Shown: positions 23,336 to 33,500 of the stretch, one piece after another | How the letters are laid out: each line of letters starts with the position of its first letter | Numbering within the stretch: position 1 is the first letter of the stretch | From: Morinoia aosen | Taxonomy: Eukaryota; Arthropoda; Malacostraca; Amphipoda; Talitridae | Assembly (NCBI GenBank): GCA_030386875.1 | Contig: CM059577.1 | Location: forward strand, 25,431,038 to 25,495,037 | Direction of reading: 5' to 3' | Length of the DNA stretch: 64,000 bases | Translations under genes and position numbers: made by a program | The notes under the pieces: generated by a model | Databases searched by the model: none | What the model was told of the DNA's origin: nothing | The model's input: the letters and a program-made list of their open reading frames with translations, nothing else

Positions 23336-23924
23336 TTCTCTGTATGCAGTATGATTTTGGAGTGTGAGTGTGTGTTTAATATTCATCGTTCCGATTTCAG
23401 TGTTTTTTGGCATTAAGAAATTATTTCGTGATTGTTGATAAAATGTGATTATTTTAAAATGGCTTAAGTCCATTTTTTAGATAATACTTTAGTTGTTGGA
23501 TTCTGTTAGATATGAATAAATTTCCCACTGTTTGGGAATGTATTTATGCTTTCATGATTATATTTAACATCTGCAAGCTCAACAAAATGGTTTATTTGTG
23601 TTATTTTTTTAGAATATACCTTTATTTTAGGATAATTTTTGTTTTAAAATGGAGATAAAGATAGAATAACTATAGGATGATTCTAGACTTCAAAGCCACG
23701 TATCGAAAATTCATCAATGGGGGAATAAAACTGAAAATTTTATCCGAGAAGTGGCAAATTATTGCACAGGTTGTCGTCCCCCTTCCGGAAAGATTTTTTT
23801 GTTATTGAACCTAGAGAATTGAAATTTGGTACACAGCTAGAAAATGCAAAAAAGAAAACTTTTTCATTCGTGTAGAAAATGCGATTTTTTCATAGAAAAC
23901 GAGATATGTATAGGAAACGGAATT
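23336..23924. other. AT-rich stretch, nothing recognised
   Basis: No open frame of note. It leads into the foldback element. Confidence 0.45.
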
Positions 23925-24242
23925 GAGGCGGGAGGTTTCAAGATGCATCTCCTCCTGCAGTTTTTGAGCTTCATGGATATCATTGGATGCGGAAAGACTC
24001 AGGCATTACCATAACCAATATGGCATTTTTCAAATTCCTAGTTTGAAATAAAAAATATATTCTACAGCATACTTTTTTCGTAAAATTTCGTACTTGTGAC
24101 ATCACAACTTTTGACCATAAAATGAATTTCGAATTACCAAATAAGTTAAGGTAATGCTTGAGTCCTTCCGCACCCTATGATACCCATATAATCACTGTAG
24201 CTCAGAAACTGTGGGAGGAGATGCATTTTGAAACCCCTCAAC
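23925..24242. mobile_element. Foldback element with about 90-bp diverged arms
   Basis: The left arm is 23925-24013: gaggcgggaggtttcaagat, gcatctcctcctgcagtttt, tgagct...gatgcggaaagactcagg, cattacc. The right arm, 24147-24242, reads as its reverse complement with roughly 20 percent mismatch: ggtaatgcttgagtccttcc, gcacc...agctcagaaactgtgggagg, agatgcattttgaaacccct. The spacer is about 130 bp, very A/T-rich and non-coding. The layout is that of a hairpin-type non-autonomous DNA element. No target duplication is identified. Confidence 0.75.
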
Positions 24243-24631
24243 TAGGAGTCTAGGACCTTCCAAAAAAGACAAAACAATGAAATATAAACAATCTCAATTT
24301 TTCTTTATTATTTGTACGGTCAGCTAGGATCCTTAAAATCATTATACAGTAATGAAGAGACAAAGGAGATGACATAGCAACGACGCGCCGAGAAGAAACA
24401 GCAGAGGTGGGGTGTAACATGATGAAATACCACCTCCCCCACCCCATACTTTGAACTCCCGTAGCAGGTGAACAAGCCAACGTACGAACCTCATTTTTTC
24501 GCTGGATGTACCTGACATCTTACACTTCCTATAGTAGCTATAATCAAAGCTTCCCTAAATTTCATAATTTTCATCCAATTTGGAGGGAACGCCCTCCTTA
24601 AATTTTCAAGTTATTCTTCCCTCGGTGAGTT
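24243..24631. other. Unique stretch, nothing recognised
   Basis: A 76-codon - strand frame (24250-24480) has no motif. No repeat seen. Confidence 0.4.
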
Positions 24632-24708
24632 ACTCTCCTACACACGCACACGCTACTTTCCTACACACGTACACGCTACTCTCCTACACACGTACAGGTT
24701 ACTCTCCT

Positions 24709-24739
<31 letters not shown>

Positions 24740-25062
24740 ACTTTCCTACACACTTACACGCTACTTTCCTACACACGTACACGCTACTCTCCTACACACG
24801 TACAGGTTACTCTCCTACACACATACACACACACACACACGCTACTTTCCTACACACCCACACGCTACTTTCCTACACACGTACACGATACTCTCCTACA
24901 CACGTACAGGTTACTCTCCTACACACACACACACACACGATACTTTCCTACACACGTACACGCTACTCTCCTACGCACACACACGCTACTCTCCTACACA
25001 CGTACACGTTACTCTCCTACACACACACACGCTAGTCTCCTACACACGCACACACACGCACA
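24632..25062. repeat. About 24-bp CA-rich minisatellite with nested (CA)n
   Basis: The unit gctactctcctacacacgta followed by cac (or aggtta variants) recurs from 24643. Pure (CA) runs, the longest near 24711-24736, have grown inside some units. A higher-order pattern is visible: the sequence acgctact, aggttact, (CA)n, acgctact repeats three times. Confidence 0.9.
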
Positions 25063-25289
25063 GCAGGGCAGCCGTGCATCTCAGCAGACGTATTGCTTCA
25101 CGCAGAAATAAATAATTTCATCACATATTGAAGAAGTTAGACGTCATTAAGGCACTTTATTGGCCCTATTCGCGAAATAGAGTCCTAAGCACCTATTAGA
25201 TTGCAGTTTCATTTAAATTTAAAACACACATTTAACACGCCACAGCATCCCTTACACATATAGTCTACATGATGCAGATTATAGTTATT

Positions 25290-25600
25290 AGATTATAAGT
25301 TAGTTTAAACCTCCCTAACCGCTACAAAAATAGAGCGTATCGAAGAGAGGAAGGAGGAAGGCACCATTTAGCATGGAGATAAGAAAATGAGGAATCTATG
25401 CTGAAGGGGCATAGAAACAGTAAGATGAGAAAGAAGTTCATGAAATAAGATAAAAGTTGAAGAATAAAGTGAGAGGTGCTGAAAAACAGGACAGCAGTGA
25501 ACCGAAAAATGGTGGTCCTTAACATTACAAAAAAAAACTTTTATATCAACAAAAAGAAGGCCTACCTAACTCTCAGCTCGGGCCCTCACATTTTATCTAC
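25290..25600 (+). repeat. Dispersed repeat family R1, copy 4 (near full length)
   Basis: The head is aaacctccctaaccgctac. Then come gaggaaggaggaaggcacca, atgaggaatctatgctgaag, agaaagaagttcatgaaata, agataaaagttgaagaataa, aacaggacagcagtgaaccg, and the tail aaggcctacctaactctcag, ctcgggccctcacatttt. Every block has a counterpart in copies 3 and 6. No common open frame. Confidence 0.8.
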
Positions 25601-26028
25601 ATGATGCAATATCACACACACTACACACAGCAGAATCACACACCCTCTCACTTTACACGCCATAGGCTCACACACACACACTCTACATCAGTTTTTTGAA
25701 TGTCGAAAGCCTATCTTTTCATGCGGAAAAACTAAAAATTACAATATAAAAATTTCTCTTTCGAGCGACAGTCACATTTTCATGTCCTTTCTACCAACAA
25801 TTACGGTAGTTTTTCACTTCAAACACGTGTATTGGCCATGTATTAATTGTAATTTCAGTTAGAATGAATTACAGTGCCTTCACATGCAGTAATTCAGATC
25901 CCATTTATTCAACCATTTCCATAAAAGTCTAATAGCATTGTGAGAAGGTAAACTAAATCTTAGAGGATACTGAACAAAGCAAAATAAAATAAATGCAAGC
26001 AACTGATAATTCGAAGAAAATTCAGCAA
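25601..26028. other. Unique stretch, nothing recognised
   Basis: This is AT-rich, with a short cacacac run near 25670. No gene. Confidence 0.4.
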
Positions 26029-27404
26029 GGCAGAACACTGAAGCCATGCGAGCTGCTGATAATTTGAAGGCAACACAACACTGAAGGCATGCGAGCTGCT
26101 CATAATGCGAAGGCAACACACAACACTGAAGGCATGCGAGCTGCTGATAATTTGAAGGCAACACAACACTGAAGGCATGCGAGCTGCTGATAATTTAAAG
26201 GCAACACAACACTGAAGGCATGCGAGCTGCTGATAATTTGAAGGCAACACAACACTGAAGGCATGCAAGCTGCTGATAATTTGAAGGCAACACAACACTG
26301 AAGGCATGCGAGCTGCTGATAATTTGAAGGCAACACAACACTGTAGGCATGCGAGCTGCTGATAATTTGAAGGCAACACAACACTGAAGCCATGCGAGCT
26401 GCTGATAATTTGAAGGCAACACAACACTGAAGCCATGCGAGCTGCTGATAATTTGAAGGCAACACAACACTGAAGCCATGCGAGCTGCTGATAATTTGAA
26501 GGCAACACAACACTGAAGGCATGCGAGCTGCTGATAATTTGAAGGCAACACAACACTGAAGGCATGCGAGCTGCTGATAATTTGAAGGCAACACAACACT
26601 GAAGGCATGCGAGCTGCTCATAATGCGAAGGCAACACACAACACTGAAGGCATGCGAGCTGCTGATAATGCGAAGGCAACACAACACTGAAGGCATGCGA
26701 GCTGCTCATAATGCGAAGGCAACACACAACACTAAAGGCATGCGAGCTGCTGATAATGCGAAGGCAACACAACACTGAAGGCATGCGAGCTGCTCATAAT
26801 GCGAAGGCAACACACAACACTAAAGGCATGCGAGCTGCTGATAATGCGAAGGCAACACAACACTGAAGCCATGCGAGCTGCTGATAATTTGAAGGCAACA
26901 CAACACTGAAGGCATGCGAGCTGCTCATAATGCGAAGGCAACACACAACACTGAAGGCATGCGAGCTGCTGATAATGCGAAGGCAACACAACACTGAAGG
27001 CATGCGAGCTGCTCATAATGCGAAGACAACACACAACACTGAAGGCATGCGAGCTGCTGATAATGCGAAGGCAACACAACACTGAAGGCTTGCGAGCTGC
27101 TCATAATGCGAAGGCAACACACAACACTAAAGGCATGCGAGCTGCTGATAATGCGAAGGCAACACAACACTGAAGGCATGCGAGCTGCTCATAATGCGAA
27201 GGCAACACACAACACTAAAGGCATGCGAGCTGCTGATAATGCGAAGGCAACACAACACTGAAGGCATGCGAGCTGCTCATAATGCGAAGGCAACACACAA
27301 CACTGAAGGCATGCGAGCTGCTCATAATGCGAAGGCAACACACAACACTGAAGGCATGCGAGCTGCTCATAATGCGAAGGCAACACACAACACTGAAGGC
27401 ATTG
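26029..27404. repeat. 43/45-bp satellite with 88-bp higher-order repeat
   Basis: Three unit types share the core gaaggcatgcgagctgct. Type A continues gataatttgaaggcaacaca then acact (43 bp). Type B continues cataatgcgaaggcaacaca then caacact (45 bp). Type C continues gataatgcgaaggcaacaca then acact (43 bp), combining the ends of A and B. Type A dominates 26135-26620, C and B alternate as 88-bp dimers through about 26610-27290, and B alone fills the last copies. The last unit ends in gcattggagctgcgg. The stop-free unit creates open frames of up to 274 codons on the - strand. Confidence 0.95.
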
Positions 27405-27488
27405 GAGCTGCGGGTCCTATCGTCAAGAAGGCCATGCGATGCCCATTGCAGGCTGCGCAGGCGCGGTGACAACGAAGAATGTTGTGTG

Positions 27489-27779
27489 GGTGTGATACAC
27501 GGTAGAGGAAACAAGGTAGGTTAAACCAGTCTTTGTTTCGTTGACGGTGTGGTTTTACTGACATCACGGCAATGAGCCACTGGCAGCGCTCATATTGCAT
27601 TTGGTAGCACTGCTACCCCCAAATCTGGCTCCACTATTGGCCTAATGACATGGCATTTTAGTGACGTCACAAAGTTTGTCTGAATTAAAGCCTTTCTATT
27701 GGCTAGCCGAACAAGAGGAGGTGTATTTTCTCCCATAGAAATAACCCTACCTTGTTTCCTCTACCATGGTGTGATACAC
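27489..27779. mobile_element. MITE with 22-bp inverted termini and 12-bp flanking repeats
   Basis: The left terminus (27501) is ggtagaggaaacaaggtagg then tt. The right terminus, ending at 27765, is its reverse complement with a single mismatch. The directly repeated 12-mer ggtgtgatacac flanks it at 27489-27500 and 27768-27779; the right copy overlaps or abuts an extra atgg. The internal 220 bp are non-coding, contain gtgacgtcac and tgacatcacgg, and have partial internal symmetry. A flanking repeat of 9-12 bp points to a Mutator- or Merlin-like origin rather than Tc1/mariner (inference). Confidence 0.8.
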
Positions 27780-28300
27780 GAGGCACTGAAACAACAATTA
27801 ATGAACATTGAAAATGGTGTCCCTGTAGTTCAAATAATTGACATACATTCTCATGGCGCAGCAATCATCAGTGGTTGCAGTTAATTAGGATCATTTAGAT
27901 AGCTCCCTTCAGTAACAGACTGTCAAAAAAGGTCCATCAAATAGTGCCCTAAATTTGCATCTATCAATTAGGAGCGATCAATTAGTGTCCCTTTAAAATG
28001 ATCATCCATAGGGTCCTAATGAGTGCTAATTAAATTTTTTTACCTTAAAAACTATGCACTTTGACACAATTTAGTGCTTACACACCAATAAACTAAGCAA
28101 CGGCGATAATATTTTGATCCAACCTCCTTAGTGAAATCACCTCCAAACATGTGAAATCTTTCCCCCTTAGACTGAAGTATGAATTCTGTTTCGGACTGGA
28201 ATAAAGTCCAATGTATCGAGCATCATACTTATATAATAAAATGCCGAGTGTCTCCATAAATTTTGAATAAATGAATATATTTTATATTTTTTGTACGTAT
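27780..28300. other. Unique AT-rich stretch, nothing recognised
   Basis: No open frame above 60 codons and no repeat of note. Confidence 0.4.
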
Positions 28301-28465
28301 ATGGCCGTACGTGTGATTGATACGAGGTACACCACAAGTACAAGAATATTTTAATCTCACGTACTGTTAGGATGGGCATATTTGTTTGTCATTCACATCC
28401 GCAAGATTTATCTAAAAAAAATATCGAATCCAGTCATTTTTGACGAGTCGTGTTCACTAGTTCAT
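28301..28465 (-). repeat. Dispersed repeat family R2, copy 3
   Basis: Reverse-complemented, it reads gaactagtgaacacgactcg, gatgtgaatgacaaacaaat, cccatcctaacagtac, gattaaaatattcttgtact, tgtggtgtacctcgtatca. Copies 1 and 2 near 13 kb have these blocks in the same order on the + strand. Confidence 0.75.
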
Positions 28466-29640
28466 GAATAAAAAATGTTTCAATCGTTAATCTCAATGAG
28501 CTTGTATCCTATATACTCAAAATACCTCCAGTTGTGCCCAAAAAGTGATCAGCAGCAAGTGATGCGTTGACTTATCTATAAAAGAATACAAACAGATGGA
28601 CTCCACTCTTGACTGACATTACAATCTAGCGCATTGACTTTACAGAAACGCTGCTGGGCAAGACTCGTGGAATTACGAACAGGTTTTCAATGGTCTCGTG
28701 GGAATTGAAGTATCTCATATTTCTTTCAGCCACAAAGGATTTCTTTTTGGCAGAGCCTAGATTCAATAAGGAGCTAAACTCTAGGGTCCAGAACGGCTCA
28801 CTCTATCATACGAGAACCGCTCCAACCAAATGTTCTCACGCGTGATTGCTCGCCGAATGCTTCTTCTTCAAGCTGCAGTAGAAGAACAGGCGGACAAAAT
28901 CAATCTAGAGCGATTTAAAATTGGTCATCGTCTCGGTATACAGTTCCTGATTGACTTTCGCTTTGCGAAAAAACGGCTAATATTAACGGCTAAATAAAGG
29001 GATATTTCAACCCTGAAGCAGCCTACAATCTTCTACCTCCGTTGAATATTTGAATATTACATACGTGAACCTTAATTCTAACTATCCACCCAAACCCTGT
29101 GCGAGCAGCTCACCTCTATATACAGGGCAGCTTTTCAAGTTTAGGAACAAAATTATTTGCGAAAATTTTTGGCGCAATCAAGGTTAACACGCCGCTCGTT
29201 ACATATTGAAAAAACGGAGTGGGGAAAAGACAACACGATGCTGGTTATTATTTTAGTAACATAAATGCACATCAAGAATAATAATAGGAATAAATAACAG
29301 CAAAGTAGTCTTCAATTATAGGCACGTCGGTGACTTCTTGGTTAGTCAAAGAAGTCGGAAGTTGGTGCATCCGACGGCCTCCCACATCAATTTTGCCAAT
29401 AACCGTGATCTGTTGAGATAAAATAAGACGTAAATAATTTGACGGTGGTAAGATTGAGAGCTGTCGAGAAAAGATTCTGAGTTAACAGATATAGCAATGC
29501 ACTCAATGTGGTATATATTTTTAAGACATTAGAATTTACGTTTAAGTCACGGCTTTAAATTTAGGGTACGGCCCGAGTACGGGAAACTACAGCCAAATGT
29601 AGGCCAGTGAGGAACGTTCGGGACAAATGCACCTACTTAT
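28466..29640. other. AT-rich stretch, nothing recognised
   Basis: No open frame above 60 codons is seen and no array or inverted repeat was noticed. Confidence 0.45.
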
Positions 29641-29960
29641 CTCCAAACGTACCCTCACAATGGATCCCTTGAAGTCCACGTGACGACGGTGAGAAGAGAA
29701 GGTCGATGACAGACTGCCCGGCCGCAGAAGCGCTGGACTGCCGTGGTTCCCATCAAGGCTGCCTCCGTAGTCCCGGAGACGAGAAGTCGGAGAAGAAGCT
29801 GAGTGCGGAGCAGTCTCGGAGCGGTGCGAAACCGTAGTGGCGTAGTGACGTCATCATGCCTCGGCCGTCAGCCACAAGCCCTCTCCACGACGTCAAGCGT
29901 AGGGAGCCGTAGTGCAGGTCACAGGAGGGTTTTAGCCGAAAACGCCCATTTAAAAACTGC
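29641..29960. other. GC-rich islet with a perfect CRE palindrome
   Basis: G+C and CpG rise in an AT-rich setting. A consensus cAMP-response element tgacgtca lies at 29846-29853 and a cacgtg E-box-like word at about 29678. It lies about 650 bp from the edge of the 45-bp satellite. A promoter is plausible but no downstream gene is visible on either side. Confidence 0.35.
29846..29853. promoter_or_regulatory. CRE-like site TGACGTCA
   Basis: This is an exact match to the palindromic CREB/ATF consensus, in the most GC-rich part of the islet. An 8-bp match alone is weak evidence for function. Its position in an otherwise unexplained CpG-rich islet is what makes it worth recording. Confidence 0.3.
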
Positions 29961-30590
29961 TTCTTAGAATATGAGAAAAATTAAAGATGAACAAGAAAGC
30001 AGTGCTCCACAGGAGGGCGTGAGCAAGTTGTTAGCGCTGTGGATGTTGGAGCGTGTCTGCTGTTTGTCAGGCACGACATTCTGAGAACAGTTATGAGGCG
30101 TTCGTACGTAAAGGGTCGTAATTAGTTTGGTAATAAGGGCACACTGTACCGAACGTCCTCGAAAATATAAATGTTATTAACTAGTTTCTTAAATTTACAA
30201 AGCCTTAATACTAAGTCCCCGACTAAGAAAATGGATTTCTTCAACATTACACACATGAAAAAAAATACATCATTGCATTGACCGATACTGGAAATCTATT
30301 GCAATTCTAGGGAGATTTTCGTAAAGAAAACTATAGGCTTACCTTTGTTCTCTGTATCTAACATCAACTTATTATCGGTGTACTGTAGAGGATATCTAAA
30401 TATTTCAAGATAGATAAGTGTGAGTCATATTTTAGACGAATAAAATTAACGTTTATTTATGCGCTTTCAAGTTTAGAAGCGAAAGTATTGGTAAAAGTAT
30501 TTGTAGTATTTTTCTGACGTAGTGGTACGTAATACACAATCCCAGGTTAGATTTGACGTTATTTCTCCCCGAACACATCCCATGGAGGCC
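29961..30590. other. AT-rich stretch before the 45-bp satellite
   Basis: Nothing recognised. On the - strand the open frame of the satellite continues into this unique DNA for about 45 codons before a stop at about 30453. Confidence 0.4.
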
Positions 30591-33500
30591 TATCTGATAT
30601 AGGCAATGCCTCCTATTTCTGAAATATAGGATGTATATCTGAGATAGGCAATGCATCCTATATCTGAAATATCGAAGGTATACCTGAGATAGGCAATGCC
30701 TCTTATATCTGAAATATAGGAGGTATATCTGAGATAGGCAATGCCTCCTATATCTGAAATATAGGAGGCACATCTGAGATAGGCAATGCCTCCTATATCT
30801 GAAACATAGAAGGCACATCTGAGATAGGCAATTACTCCTATATCTGAAACATAGAATGCACATCTGAGATAGGCAATGTCTTCTATATCTGAAATATAGG
30901 AGGCACATCTGAGATAGGCAATGTCTTCTATATCTGAAATATAGGAGGCACATCTGAGATAGGCAATGTCTTCTATATCTGAAATATAGGAGGCACATCT
31001 GAGATAGGCAATGTCTTCTATATCTGAAATATAGGAGGCACATCTGAGATAGGCAATGTCTTCTATATCTGAAATATAGGAGGCACATCTGAGATAGGCA
31101 ATGTCTTCTATATCTGAAATATAGGAGGCACATCTGAGATAGGCAATGTCTTCTATATCTGAAATATAGGAGGCACATCTGAGATAGGCAATGTCTTCTA
31201 TATCTGAAATATAGGAGGCACATCTGAGATAGGCAATGTCTTCTATATCTGAAATATAGGAGGCACATCTGAGATAGGCAATGTCTTCTATATCTGAAAT
31301 ATAGGAGGCACATCTGAGATAGGCAATGTCTTCTATATCTGAAATATAGGAGGCACATCTGAGATAGGCAGTGTCTTCTATATCTGAAATATAGGAGGCA
31401 CATCTGAGATAGGCAATGTCTTCTATATCTGAAATATAGGAGGCACATCTGAGATAGGCAATGTCTTCTATATCTGAAATATAGGAGGCACATCTGAGAT
31501 AGGCAATGTCTTCTATATCTGAAATATAGGAGGCACATCTGAGATAGGCAATGTCTTCTATATCTGAAATATAGGAGGCACATCTGAGATAGGCAATGTC
31601 TTCTATATCTGAAATATAGGAGGCACATCTGAGATAGGCAATGTCTTCTATATCTGAAATATAGGAGGCACATCTGAGATAGGCAATGTCTTCTATATCT
31701 GAAATATAGGAGGCACATCTGAGATAGGCAATGTCTTCTATATCTGAAATATAGGAGGCACATCTGAGATAGGCAATGTCTTCTATATCTGAAATATAGG
31801 AGGCACATCTGAGATAGGCAATGTCTTCTATATCTGAAATATAGGAGGCACATCTGAGATAGGCAATGTCTTCTATATCTGAAATATAGGAGGCACATCT
31901 GAGATAGGCAATGTCTTCTATATCTGAAATATAGGAGGCACATCTGAGATAGGCAATGTCTTCTATATCTGAAATATAGGAGGCACATCTGAGATAGGCA
32001 ATGTCTTCTATATCTGAAATATAGGAGGCACATCTGAGATAGGCAATGTCTTCTATATCTGAAATATAGGAGGCACATCTGAGATAGGCAATGTCTTCTA
32101 TATCTGAAATATAGGAGGCACATCTGAGATAGGCAATGTCTTCTATATCTGAAATATAGGAGGCACATCTGAGATAGGCAATGTCTTCTATATCTGAAAT
32201 ATAGGAGGCACATCTGAGATAGGCAATGTCTTCTATATCTGAAATATAGGAGGCACATCTGAGATAGGCAGTGTCTTCTATATCTGAAATATAGGAGGCA
32301 CATCTGAGATAGGCAATGTCTTCTATATCTGAAATATAGGAGGCACATCTGAGATAGGCAATGTCTTCTATATCTGAAATATAGGAGGCACATCTGAGAT
32401 AGGCAATGTCTTCTATATCTGAAATATAGGAGGCACATCTGAGATAGGCAATGTCTTCTATATCTGAAATATAGGAGGCACATCTGAGATAGGCAATGTC
32501 TTCTATATCTGAAATATAGGAGGCACATCTGAGATAGGCAATGTCTTCTATATCTGAAATATAGGAGGCACATCTGAGATAGGCAATGTCTTCTATATCT
32601 GAAATATAGGAGGCACATCTGAGATAGGCAATGTCTTCTATATCTGAAATATAGGAGGCACATCTGAGATAGGCAATGTCTTCTATATCTGAAATATAGG
32701 AGGCACATCTGAGATAGGCAGTGTCTTCTATATCTGAAATATAGGAGGCACATCTGAGATAGGCAATGTCTTCTATATCTGAAATATAGGAGGCACATCT
32801 GAGATAGGCAATGTCTTCTATATCTGAAATATAGGAGGCACATCTGAGATAGGCAATGTCTTCTATATCTGAAATATAGGAGGCACATCTGAGATAGGCA
32901 ATGTCTTCTATATCTGAAATATAGGAGGCACATCTGAGATAGGCAATGTCTTCTATATCTGAAATATAGGAGGCACATCTGAGATAGGCAATGTCTTCTA
33001 TATCTGAAATATAGGAGGCACATCTGAGATAGGCAATGTCTTCTATATCTGAAATATAGGAGGCACATCTGAGATAGGCAATGTCTTCTATATCTGAAAA
33101 ATAGGAGGCACATCTGAGATAGGCAATGTCTTCTATATCTGAAATATAGGAGGCACATCTGAGATAGGCAATGTCTTCTATATCTGAAATATAGGAGGCA
33201 CATCTGAGATAGGCAATGTCTTCTATATCTGAAATATAGGAGGCACATCTGAGATAGGCAATGTCTTCTATATCTGAAATATAAGAGGCACATCTGAGAT
33301 AGGCAATGTCTTCTATATCTGAAATATAGGAGGCACATCTGAGATAGGCAATGTCTTCTATATCTGAAATATAGGAGGCACATCTGAGATAGGCAGTGTC
33401 TTCTATATCTGAAATAAAGGAGGCACATCTGAGATAGGCAATGTCTTCTATATCTGAAATATAGGAGGCACATCTGAGATAGGCAATGTCTTCTATATCT

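Noticed and set aside
26029-27404. CRISPR array
   Set aside because: Repeats are directly contiguous with no unique spacers, no cas genes are present and the DNA is eukaryotic.
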